From positions 1 to 7,272 of the forward strand of contig JAJYKC010000115.1 in the NCBI GenBank assembly GCA_021788955.1: a DNA stretch of 7,272 nt. The letters run 5' to 3'. The notes below the pieces were generated by a model. The model was not told where the DNA came from and did no database searches. It saw nothing but the letters and a program-made list of their open reading frames with translations. Positions within the stretch are counted from its first letter, which is position 1; each line of letters opens with the position of its first letter. The translations under genes were made by a program, and so were the position numbers. The DNA comes from Acidobacteriota bacterium. GTDB taxonomy: Bacteria > Acidobacteriota > Terriglobia > Bryobacterales > Bryobacteraceae. Positions 1 to 6,080 of the stretch are shown here, in pieces.

Positions 1-952
1 TGCGCAGCCACTCTACCATCGTCTCATCCAGCCAGAAGCGGGGTTTGCGCCGGGAGAGGTAGCCAAGATGGCCGCCGTGGTTAGTGGCGAGGAAACGGAG
101 GCTGGGATTGCGGCGGAGGCTGGGATGGTCGAAGACGCGGAAGGGGATGAGCGGATCGTCCTTGGCCTGGATGAGGAGGGTGGGGACGCGGATGTCGTCG
201 AGGAAACGCTTGGCGGACTGGGTGGCATAGTAGTTGGCGGCGGTGCCGAAGCCAAAACTGGGAGCGGTGAAGACGTCATCGAAGTCGTAGATGGAGCGGA
301 CTTCCGGGAGGCGTTCAAGGGCGAAGAGGCCGGGACGGAGCTGATTTTTCACGAGGATGCGCTGTTTGAGGCGGGAGAGGAAGCGGCGGGCGTAGAGGAA
401 ATTCTGGCGCCAGGCGAGGGTTTCGACGCAGGCGGCGAGGTCGATGGGGGTAGAGACGGCGCAGACTCCGTCGAGGAGGGTTTGGCCCTGGCGGCCAAGT
501 TCACCGGCGAGCTTCAGGCTGACGTTGCCGCCCAGGGAATAACCGGCGACGTAGAGGGGACCGCGTCCTTCGTCGCGAAGGGCTTCGAGGACGGCGCGGA
601 GGTCCGAGGTCAGGCCGGAGTGGTAGAGAGTGTCGCCGCTCCAGGCTTCGGTGCCGCCGCAACTCCGCAGGTTCATGCGGTGGGCGGCGAAGCCGGCGGT
701 AAGTACCGCCTGGGCGGCGCTTTGGAGGTAGCCGGCGTCGCTCGATCCTTCCAGACCGTGCACCAGAACGACGTCTCCGCGGCGGGTCCGGTCGGGCTCA
801 TGCGAGTGGACGAGGATCCGAACGCCGGGGGCGGTGTCGAAGACGCGAGTCTGGGTGGGAAAGCGCTCGAAGTCGAGATTGCGCGGCCAGTAATTGCCCG
901 CGATGGTGAGCAGATGCGGGTTGGAGACGATGGGGACGAACGGCCGCAACAA
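1..952 (-). CDS. YheT-type alpha/beta hydrolase, 3' end cut by window edge
   Basis: Read by hand on the minus strand: 317 codons with no stop, running off position 1. The frame is closed upstream by a TAA at 962-964 and has no ATG there, so translation must begin at one of two adjacent TTG codons (952-950 or 949-947); no good ribosome site is visible. The N-terminal PFVPIVSNPHLLTIAGNYWP (residues 4-23) is the typical opening of the YheT/COG0429 family. Then come the oxyanion-side motif VLVHGLEGS (62-70), the nucleophile elbow GYSLGGN with Ser139, a probable acid Asp266 in AKDDPLIP, and the catalytic His295 in GGHLGY, so the triad is complete. Family members are usually about 320-330 residues, so only a few residues are missing. 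They are presumed cytoplasmic carboxylesterases or lipases of unclear natural substrate. It lies 53 bp after the GAF-ANTAR gene on the same strand and is probably co-transcribed with it. Family call is firm; substrate unknown. Confidence 0.92.
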   Translation of the reverse strand, partial: MLRPFVPIVSNPHLLTIAGNYWPRNLDFERFPTQTRVFDTAPGVRILVHSHEPDRTRRGDVVLVHGLEGSSDAGYLQSAAQAVLTAGFAAHRMNLRSCGGTEAWSGDTLYHSGLTSDLRAVLEALRDEGRGPLYVAGYSLGGNVSLKLAGELGRQGQTLLDGVCAVSTPIDLAACVETLAWRQNFLYARRFLSRLKQRILVKNQLRPGLFALERLPEVRSIYDFDDVFTAPSFGFGTAANYYATQSAKRFLDDIRVPTLLIQAKDDPLIPFRVFDHPSLRRNPSLRFLATNHGGHLGYLSRRKPRFWLDETMVEWLR

Positions 953-990
953 TCTATCAGTTTAGACGAGCCGGGAGTTGCGGCCGTTCG
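937..990. repeat. Perfect 14-bp inverted repeat over the hydrolase start
   Basis: Arm cgaacggccgcaac (937-950) is the exact reverse complement of gttgcggccgttcg (977-990), with a 26-base loop. In the minus-strand transcript the second arm contains one of the two TTG start codons of the hydrolase and abuts the other. Folding would therefore hide the start and its upstream region. A smaller hairpin lies inside the loop: TCTA and TAGA (966-963 and 956-953) around the six-base loop AACTGA. No T-run follows, so it is not a standard intrinsic terminator. A role in translation control or attenuation is inference. Confidence 0.6.
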
Positions 991-1007
991 GGATCGGGTT
1001 CGGGATC
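986..1007. repeat. 10-bp direct repeat, 12-bp period, at the ANTAR gene stop
   Basis: The sequence gttcgggatc occurs at 986-995 and again at 998-1007, two bases apart. The second copy overlaps the TGA stop of the GAF-ANTAR gene (minus strand, 1008-1006), and the first overlaps the outer arm of the inverted repeat at 977-990. It is exact but short. It could be a leftover of a local duplication or part of an RNA element; I see no function directly. Confidence 0.5.
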
Positions 1008-1767
1008 AGGAAACCGCGTCGCTCATTGGTCCCCGGCGGGCCAGTTCCTCGGCCATGATGATGGCCTCGGCGAGGTCCCGCATGGGGCGGCGCAGGCGGC
1101 GGCTTTCATTGCGAAGGCGGAGATACGCCTCCTCCTCGGACAACTGATAGCGCTGCTGCAGGATGCCCTTGGCTCGCTCCACCAGTTTCCGCGTTTCCAG
1201 TTGGCGCTTGATCTCCTGCGACTCCTCCAACAGGCGCACGTTCTGCTCGGCCAACTGCCATTTGACGATCGCCCCACCCATCTGCTCGCCGATGAAGGTG
1301 AGCAGCGAAATCTCCTCCGCGGTGTGGCGGTGTTTATTCCTGTGATGCACGTTGATGACACCGATGAGCTCGCCGCCGCTTACGAGCGGAACCGAGAGAA
1401 AAGCCTCATAGGTATCTTCAATCAAGGACCGCTGCAATTTGAAGCGGGGATCGGAAAACGCGTTTTCCGACAGGGCGACTACCGACTTGTGTTCGGCGAC
1501 CCAACCGGTGACGCCTTCGCCCATCTGCATGCGCAGAGTCCCGAGATCGGCTGCGTGCGGCAACTGGGAGGCGCGCAGCACGATGTCTCCGGTTTCTTTT
1601 TCGACCAGGTAAACGAGGCAAGCGTCGCACTCGGTGGCCTGGACCGTTAGACCGACGATTTCTCCCAGCATCTCGTCCAGCGACAACTCGGACGCCACGA
1701 TGTTGCTAATTCGATGCAACAGCCCCAAGGGCGACGATGGGATCTCCATAACGAATTGCGTTGCCAT
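1006..1767 (-). CDS. GAF-ANTAR sensor and RNA-binding antitermination regulator
   Basis: A 253-residue protein with two domains. A GAF domain covers about residues 15-170 (GEGVTGWVAEHKSVV near 83-97, SVPLVSGGELIGVINVHHR near 125-143). A charged helical linker (168-192) leads to a C-terminal ANTAR domain (about 185-243) with the signature LVERAKGIL (195-203), a following SEEEAYLRLR helix and DLAEAII. ANTAR domains bind paired RNA hairpins and prevent transcription termination; GAF domains bind small ligands or mediate dimerisation. There is no receiver domain or kinase partner in view, so the signal is probably sensed directly by GAF, in the cytoplasm. I chose the ATG at 1767; the open frame continues upstream to a TTG at 1803 (265 residues), but neither start has a well-placed ribosome site, and a further ATG lies at 1749. 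It is the first gene of a minus-strand pair with the hydrolase and is divergent from the exported protein gene at 1976. Domain calls are firm; targets are unknown. Confidence 0.93.
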   Translation of the reverse strand: MATQFVMEIPSSPLGLLHRISNIVASELSLDEMLGEIVGLTVQATECDACLVYLVEKETGDIVLRASQLPHAADLGTLRMQMGEGVTGWVAEHKSVVALSENAFSDPRFKLQRSLIEDTYEAFLSVPLVSGGELIGVINVHHRNKHRHTAEEISLLTFIGEQMGGAIVKWQLAEQNVRLLEESQEIKRQLETRKLVERAKGILQQRYQLSEEEAYLRLRNESRRLRRPMRDLAEAIIMAEELARRGPMSDAVS

Positions 1768-1975
1768 ACCCCAGCCTAGTGCGGGGGTGCGAAGGTGGTC
1801 CAATTCAAAATTTGTATCGGACCTATGGGTGGCGCGCGTTTAAAGTTACGGCAGAGTTACGGAATTCGATTGATTTTACAGGGATTTTCAGCAGGGAGCG
1901 GCCGGACGGTGTTCGAGAATTTCTGGCGTCACTCTGGAACGCGGACTGCATCAAGAACAGCAGAGGACGTTGAGC
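1768..1975. promoter_or_regulatory. Divergent intergenic region with 11-bp-phased repeats
   Basis: This is the only divergent junction in the window, so promoters for both the GAF-ANTAR gene (leftward) and the exported protein gene (rightward) should lie here. It is visibly richer in A and T than the flanking genes, especially 1801-1890. It holds two copies of agttacgg (1844-1851 and 1855-1862) and two of gatttt (1872-1877 and 1883-1888), each pair exactly 11 bp apart, which puts them on one face of the helix as operator half-sites often are. I could not pick convincing -35/-10 pairs in either direction. If the leftward gene begins at the TTG at 1803, the region shrinks to 1804-1975 but keeps the repeats. 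Confidence 0.45.
1962..1967 (+). promoter_or_regulatory. Ribosome binding site AGAGGA for the gene at 1976
   Basis: AGAGGA lies eight bases before the ATG at 1976 and supports that start over the in-frame TTG at 1970, which would be only two bases from the site. Confidence 0.6.
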
Positions 1976-2821
1976 ATGAGGCAACCATTCCAGCAGGCGG
2001 GGTTGGCGGTGGTGCTGATGATAGCGCCGGCAGCGGTGGCTTGGCCGGCGGAGTTAACTCCGGAGACGAGAAAAGCCTGGGACTGCTATCTGCAGACGGT
2101 TCAGGACCGTGTGAAAGAACGGGTGGAGGGCCAGCGGCCGTTCTTGTGGCTGGACGAAGACGCTTCGCGGCGGCAACGGGCACGGCAGGGCGAAATTCTG
2201 GTGTGGCATCCCGGCGCGGACGGCACGCAGGAGGTGCCGAACGGCTTGATCCACGATTGGGCGGGCGGCCTGTTCATTCCCGGCGCGAAGATCCAGGATC
2301 TGTTAAGTGTGCTGCATAACTATGGGCGCTACGGGGACTATTACCGGCCAGTGGTGCGGCAGGCAAAGCTATTGGGCCGGGAGGAAGAAAATGAGCGGTA
2401 TCAGATGGTCTGGATGAAGAAGGCCCTGTTCGTGACGGCTGCGCTCGAGGGCGAATACGAGACAACCTACATCCCGCTGGACGAGAAGCGCTGGTACAGC
2501 GTTTCCAACTCCACGCGAGTGCAGGAGATTCGCAACTACGGGCACGCCGGCGAGCAGAAGATGGCGCCGGACACGGGGTCGGGATTTCTGTGGCGAATGT
2601 ATAGCGATTCGCGGTTCGAGGAGCGGGACGGCGGTGTCTACCTGGAGATTGAAGTGATTGCGCTGAGCCGGGACATCCCGCCCGGACTGCGCTGGCTGGT
2701 AACTCCGTATGTGGCGAAGCTTTCGCGCGATTCGGTGATTTCGACGCTCGACCAGACGCGGGACGCGGTGCTGCAGTCGGCGGCCGACCCGCCTGGACCT
2801 GGCCTGGCCGCAGGGCAGTAG
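1976..2821 (+). CDS. Exported protein of unknown function with a START/SRPBCC-like region
   Basis: A 281-residue protein. Residues 1-22 form a signal peptide: Arg2, a hydrophobic run from Ala8 to Ala22, and an A-V-A cleavage motif at 20-22. There is no lipobox cysteine, so a soluble periplasmic or secreted location is expected. The mature protein opens with a helical stretch (LTPETRKAWDCYLQ, 27-40). Its second half (about 148-265) alternates strand-like segments and ends with GFLWRMYSD (203-211), GGVYLEIEVIALSRDIPP (219-236), LRWLVTPYVAKL (238-249) and a closing helix STLDQTRDAV. That arrangement resembles the helix-grip START/SRPBCC lipid-binding fold, and I associate the pattern with uncharacterised acidobacterial proteins. 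The fold call is inference and no ligand or reaction can be named. The short C-terminal tail is Pro, Gly and Ala rich. It has its own ribosome site and is separated from the peptidase gene by 76 bp with a weak hairpin and a -10-like box, so it may be a single-gene unit. Confidence 0.85.
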   Translation: MRQPFQQAGLAVVLMIAPAAVAWPAELTPETRKAWDCYLQTVQDRVKERVEGQRPFLWLDEDASRRQRARQGEILVWHPGADGTQEVPNGLIHDWAGGLFIPGAKIQDLLSVLHNYGRYGDYYRPVVRQAKLLGREEENERYQMVWMKKALFVTAALEGEYETTYIPLDEKRWYSVSNSTRVQEIRNYGHAGEQKMAPDTGSGFLWRMYSDSRFEERDGGVYLEIEVIALSRDIPPGLRWLVTPYVAKLSRDSVISTLDQTRDAVLQSAADPPGPGLAAGQ

Positions 2822-2836
2822 AGGTCCGCTACTCCG

Positions 2837-2862
2837 CAGCGCGCCCCGGCAGGTGGCCGCTG
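2837..2862 (+). terminator. Weak hairpin after the exported protein gene
   Basis: CAGCG (2837-2841) pairs with CGCTG (2858-2862), and after one bulged C, GCC (2843-2845) pairs with GGC (2855-2857), leaving a nine-base loop. No T-run follows, only scattered T within 2869-2874. It may slow or end transcription before the peptidase promoter, but a GC-rich region produces such hairpins by chance. Confidence 0.22.
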
Positions 2863-2884
2863 AGCCGCTAATTTAGGCGAGGCA

Positions 2885-2890
2885 TATAAT
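2885..2890 (+). promoter_or_regulatory. Consensus -10 box TATAAT just before the M28 peptidase
   Basis: A perfect TATAAT ends seven bases before the ATG at 2898. If used, transcription would begin at or next to the start codon and give a leaderless mRNA. No good -35 hexamer is found 16-18 bp upstream, and there is no extended -10 TG. Support is the exact hexamer in an otherwise GC-rich sequence and the absence of a clear ribosome site for this gene. Confidence 0.35.
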
Positions 2891-2897
2891 AGGCGCT

Positions 2898-4598
2898 ATG
2901 TCTCGCACTTTCTCCGTTTGCGCGGTCGTTTTTCTTGGCGCGGGAATAGCTCTTGCCCAGGACCAGCCGGACTTACAAGTTGTGAACCGCATCCGCACCG
3001 AGGAGTTCAAACACTCGCAGGTGATGGAGATCCTCGAGAATCTGACCGACCGTTATGGGCCGCGGTTGACGGCGTCGCCGGAGTTTCTGGAGGCGATGGG
3101 GTGGGCGGAGAACCGGCTGAAGGAATACGGCCTGGAGAACGTACACCGGGAGAAGTGGGCGTTTGGGCGGAGCTGGTCGTTAAGACAATTTTCGGTGGAA
3201 ATGGTTGAGCCGCGGTACTCGTCGATGACGGCGGCGCCGCTGGCGTGGACGAGCAGCACGGACGGACCGGTAACGGGGGATGCGGTGCTGGCGCCGCTCG
3301 GACGGGGCCGGATGCGGCTGAACCTGAAGGCAAACGAGGAAGCGATCCAGAAATACGAGCAGCAGTGGAAGGGCAAACTGCGCGGCAAGATCGTGCTGGT
3401 TACGAGCCTGACCGAGCCGAAGCCCTGGACGAGCGCGCCGTTCGTGCGCTACGACGAAAAGCAGCTTTCCGAAATCGGCATCGCCCCGGAGCCCGTTGCA
3501 CCGGTGAAGGTGGACCCGGCGCACATCGATATTCCGGAAGATCCTCAGCAGGCGCGGGCATACATGATGAACATGCCACCCGCGGTGCTGGACGAACTCT
3601 TCGACAAGGTACAGGACATGCGCGCGAAGTTTTCGACGTTTCTGAAGGACGAAGGCGTGGCGGGCGTGATTCAGGCGGACGCGCGGGCGCACACGGGAAT
3701 GGTGTCCGCCGAAGCGGCGGGGTCGTACAAGAGCAAGTATCCGCTGGCGCCGCCGACGTTCGTAGTGACGGCCGAGCAGTATGACCGGATGGTGCGGCTG
3801 ATCGAGAACAAGGTGCCGGTGAAGGTGCGGGTGAACTTGAAGGAAGAGTCCTCGGCGGGAGATATCGATTCCTACAACCTGGTGGGCGAGATTCCGGGCG
3901 GCGACAAGCGCGACGAAGTAGTGATGGTGGGCGGGCACTTCGACTCCTGGCACAGCGGGACGGGAGCGACGGACAACGGCGCGGGCAGCGCGGCGATGAT
4001 GGAGGCAATGCGGATTCTGAAGGCGCTCAATCTCAAGATGGACCGGACGGTGCGCATCGCGTTGTGGAGCGGCGAGGAGCAGGGGCTGCTGGGATCGCAG
4101 GCTTACGTGAAGGAGCATTTCGGCGACCCGAAGACGATGAAGATTACTGCCGAGCAAGCCAAGCTTTCCGGTTATTTCAACCTCGACAACGGGACGGGTA
4201 AGATCCGCGGGGTGTACCTGCAGGGCAACGACGCGATGCGGCCGATTTTCGCGGCGTGGTTGGCCCCGTTCCACGACCTGGGCGTGAGCCAGATCACGAT
4301 CCGGAACACGGGCGGGACGGATCATCTGTCGTTCGACGCGGTGGGTCTGCCAGGGTTCCAGTTCATCCAGGATCCGATGGATTACGGAAGCATCACGCAT
4401 CACTCGGACATGGACACTTACGATCACATCCAGGCAGGCGATATGATGCAATCGGCGGCGGTGATCGCGTCGGTGGTCTACGACGCGGCGACGCGGCCGG
4501 CGATGCTGCCGCGCAAGGAGTTGCCGAAGCCGCTGCCGGAACTACCGAAGACGGAACGCGAGTCGAGCGGTGCGGGCTCGCGAACGTCGGGAAACTGA
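2898..4598 (+). CDS. Secreted M28-family zinc aminopeptidase/carboxypeptidase Q-like
   Basis: A 566-residue exported metallopeptidase that should release single amino acids from peptides outside the cytoplasm. Residues 1-20 are a signal peptide ending A-L-A before QDQPD. Residues 27-110 form an N-terminal helical part including LTDRYGPRLTASPEF (49-63). A protease-associated-type insert spans roughly 115-315, with KIVLV (164-168) and GVAGVIQADAR (253-263). The catalytic domain follows, with the full di-zinc set: His347 in GGHFDSW, Asp359 in ATDNGAGSA, the base Glu393 and ligand Glu394 in SGEEQGLLGS, Asp430 in FNLDNGTG, and a His in HHSDMDTYDH (502 rather than 501 by analogy with other M28 enzymes). 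The final 30 residues are Pro-, Lys- and Ser-rich and probably flexible. Ribosome-site support is weak (AGG at 2891-2893), but the signal peptide fixes the start. The isomerase gene follows after 27 bp, suggesting co-transcription. Family call is firm; exact specificity is open. Confidence 0.95.
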   Translation: MSRTFSVCAVVFLGAGIALAQDQPDLQVVNRIRTEEFKHSQVMEILENLTDRYGPRLTASPEFLEAMGWAENRLKEYGLENVHREKWAFGRSWSLRQFSVEMVEPRYSSMTAAPLAWTSSTDGPVTGDAVLAPLGRGRMRLNLKANEEAIQKYEQQWKGKLRGKIVLVTSLTEPKPWTSAPFVRYDEKQLSEIGIAPEPVAPVKVDPAHIDIPEDPQQARAYMMNMPPAVLDELFDKVQDMRAKFSTFLKDEGVAGVIQADARAHTGMVSAEAAGSYKSKYPLAPPTFVVTAEQYDRMVRLIENKVPVKVRVNLKEESSAGDIDSYNLVGEIPGGDKRDEVVMVGGHFDSWHSGTGATDNGAGSAAMMEAMRILKALNLKMDRTVRIALWSGEEQGLLGSQAYVKEHFGDPKTMKITAEQAKLSGYFNLDNGTGKIRGVYLQGNDAMRPIFAAWLAPFHDLGVSQITIRNTGGTDHLSFDAVGLPGFQFIQDPMDYGSITHHSDMDTYDHIQAGDMMQSAAVIASVVYDAATRPAMLPRKELPKPLPELPKTERESSGAGSRTSGN

Positions 4599-4625
4599 AC
4601 GCTTAAGGGAGCGAGAGACTTTCAC

Positions 4626-5585
4626 ATGAGAGTTGGCGTATTTACGGCCCTGATGGGCCAGATGCCGCTGGACCAGGTCCTGGCGAAGTTGAAGGCGATC
4701 GGAATCAATACCGTGGAGTTAGGCACGGGGAATTATCCCGGCGATCCGCATCTACCTCTGGCGCTGCTCGACCGCACGAAGGAGTTGAAGGAGTTCAAGG
4801 CGAAACTGGACGACGAAGGGTTTTCAATCAGTGCCCTGAGTTGCCACGGGAACGCATTGCACCCGGACCCGGCCATTGGGAAAGCGAATGCGGAGGTGTC
4901 GAAGAAGACGGTGCGCCTGGCAGAGAAACTGGGCGTGCCGGTGGTGATTGATTTCTCCGGCTGCCCGGGAGACAGCGATAAGGCGAAGTATCCGAACTGG
5001 GTAACGTGCCCGTGGCCGCCGGATTTTCTGGACCTGCTTGAGTGGCAGTGGTCGAAAAAAGTGATCCCGTACTGGACCAAGCACGCGAAATTCGCGGCCG
5101 ATCACGGCGTGAAGATCGCGATCGAGATGCATCCGGGGTTTGTGGCTTATAGTCCGGAGACGATGCTGCGGCTGCGGAAGGAAGCGGGCCCGAACGTCGG
5201 CGTGAATTACGACCCGAGCCACATGTTCTGGCAGGGAATCGATCCGATCGCGGCCATTCGCGTGTTGGGCGACTCGATTTTCCACGTGCACGCCAAGGAC
5301 ACGCAGATCTACGCGACGAACCTGCCGAAGACCGGCGTGCTCGACACGAAGAAGTACACCGAGGAGCGGGAGCGCGGCTGGATCTTCCGGACGGTGGGCT
5401 ACGGGCACGCGTTCGGGTGGTGGAAGGAGTTCATCTCGACGCTGCGGATGTACGGCTACGACTACGTGTTGTCGATCGAGCATGAGGACTCGCTGATGTC
5501 AGCCGAGGAAGGGCTGCAGAAGGCGGCGGCGTTCCTGAATTCGATTGTGATTCGCGAGTCTGCCGGCGCGGCGTGGTGGGTGTAG
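4626..5585 (+). CDS. Sugar phosphate isomerase/epimerase, AP-endonuclease-2-like TIM barrel
   Basis: A 319-residue cytoplasmic TIM-barrel protein of the xylose isomerase-like superfamily. Members interconvert ketoses, inososes or hydroxypyruvate-type substrates using a divalent metal. The first strand MRVGVFTALM (1-10) and IGINTVELGTGNYPGDP (25-41) are typical of the group. The expected metal ligands are present: Glu167 in IEMHP, Asp196 and His199 in NYDPSHM, His222 in HVHAKD and Glu285 in SIEHED, so it should be active. A GYGHAFGWW loop (258-266) near the end probably contacts substrate. Length is slightly above the usual 260-300; the extra sequence includes an insert around 115-145 rich in Trp and Pro. 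Purine-rich sites AAGGGAG (4605-4611) and GAGAGA (4613-4618) precede the ATG, the latter at a suitable seven bases. It closely follows the peptidase gene without a terminator in between. No sugar kinase, dehydrogenase or inositol gene is adjacent, so the substrate cannot be named. Confidence 0.93.
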   Translation: MRVGVFTALMGQMPLDQVLAKLKAIGINTVELGTGNYPGDPHLPLALLDRTKELKEFKAKLDDEGFSISALSCHGNALHPDPAIGKANAEVSKKTVRLAEKLGVPVVIDFSGCPGDSDKAKYPNWVTCPWPPDFLDLLEWQWSKKVIPYWTKHAKFAADHGVKIAIEMHPGFVAYSPETMLRLRKEAGPNVGVNYDPSHMFWQGIDPIAAIRVLGDSIFHVHAKDTQIYATNLPKTGVLDTKKYTEERERGWIFRTVGYGHAFGWWKEFISTLRMYGYDYVLSIEHEDSLMSAEEGLQKAAAFLNSIVIRESAGAAWWV

Positions 5586-5597
5586 CGCATTGCGCTA
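5583..5597. terminator. Small perfect hairpin at the convergent gene junction
   Basis: TAGCGC (5583-5588) and GCGCTA (5592-5597) pair around the loop ATT; the left arm begins with the stop codon of the isomerase gene. It lies between two converging genes, where a shared terminator is expected, but it is short and lacks a T-run on either strand. No better terminator is visible in the 50 bp between the genes. Confidence 0.22.
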
Positions 5598-5635
5598 ACA
5601 GCGTCTGAGCGGGCAGGCGAGTCCGTGGTGCGGGT

Positions 5636-6067
5636 CTAGTCGTGACGGGCGAGACGGTCAAGCGTGAGTTGGTCGGGTTCGCCGCCGAAGTACTTGTCGA
5701 GCGCATCGACGAAGACGGGGTTATCGGGACTTACTTCGGCGAACAGGGTCATCGAAGAGCGGAACTTCAAGTCGTCGGGGTAGCCGAAGATGTCGTCCGC
5801 CGATTTTGTTTCGACTGCGTTGACCAGGTTCGTACACTCGACGAGGCGCGGACCGAGGATGGGGTGCTGTAAGTAGGCCTTGGCCTCGCCCCGGCCCGAG
5901 ATGGCGTACATTCGGGCCGTGGGGCTGTGGCCGAGACCTTGGATTTGCGGGAAGATGAACCACATCCAGTGGCTGGTTTTGCAGCCGGCGCGGAGTTCGC
6001 GGCGGACGTTGTCGTAGACCGGGGCCTGCGCGTCAACGAAGCGCTGCAGGTTGAAGGCGTCCGGCAT
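5636..6067 (-). CDS. DUF1810 family protein
   Basis: A 143-residue protein matching the DUF1810 (COG5579) pattern over its whole length: FNLQRFVDAQ at residues 5-14, the family hallmark HWMWFIFPQIQGLG at 33-46, ARMYAISGRGEAKAYL at 51-66, LGPRL at 71-75, FGYPDDLKFRSSMTLF at 94-109 and ALDKYFGGEPD at 122-132. Length is normal for the family. It has no signal peptide or membrane segment, so it is probably cytoplasmic. Some databases call relatives calpastatins; I know of no good support for that and no established reaction. The ATG lies 13 bp after the stop of the permease gene, and the bases just before it (gcctcc) are the opposite of a ribosome site, so translation may depend on ribosomes finishing the permease reading frame. 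No link between its function and sugar-acid transport is known to me. Confidence 0.93.
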   Translation of the reverse strand: MPDAFNLQRFVDAQAPVYDNVRRELRAGCKTSHWMWFIFPQIQGLGHSPTARMYAISGRGEAKAYLQHPILGPRLVECTNLVNAVETKSADDIFGYPDDLKFRSSMTLFAEVSPDNPVFVDALDKYFGGEPDQLTLDRLARHD

Positions 6068-6080
6068 GGAGGCACTTCGA

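Noticed and set aside
937..990. Inverted repeat as a standard intrinsic terminator of the ANTAR gene
   Set aside because: There is no T-run after the distal arm in either direction, the loop is 26 bases, and the arm is part of the next gene's coding sequence.
68..1147. Plus-strand open frame of 359 codons
   Set aside because: It lies antisense to the hydrolase, whose minus-strand reading has a complete catalytic triad and family motifs. The plus-strand translation is Gly, Glu and Ala rich with no recognisable domain, and it also runs into the ANTAR gene. It is a by-product of C-rich third positions.
1201..1650. Plus-strand open frame of 149 codons
   Set aside because: It is antisense to the GAF-ANTAR gene, and the translation shows no domain or ribosome site.
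3180..4451. Minus-strand open frame of 423 codons
   Set aside because: Fully antisense to the M28 peptidase catalytic region. Its translation is His-, Arg- and Leu-rich without motifs, as expected opposite a G-biased GC-rich gene.
4824..5483. Minus-strand open frame of 219 codons
   Set aside because: Antisense to the isomerase, which carries all expected metal ligands. The antisense product is His/Arg/Val-rich and unlike any family I know.
5598..5635. Possible small RNA or tRNA gene in the convergent gap
   Set aside because: Fewer than 40 bases remain outside the small hairpin, with no cloverleaf, promoter or T-run.
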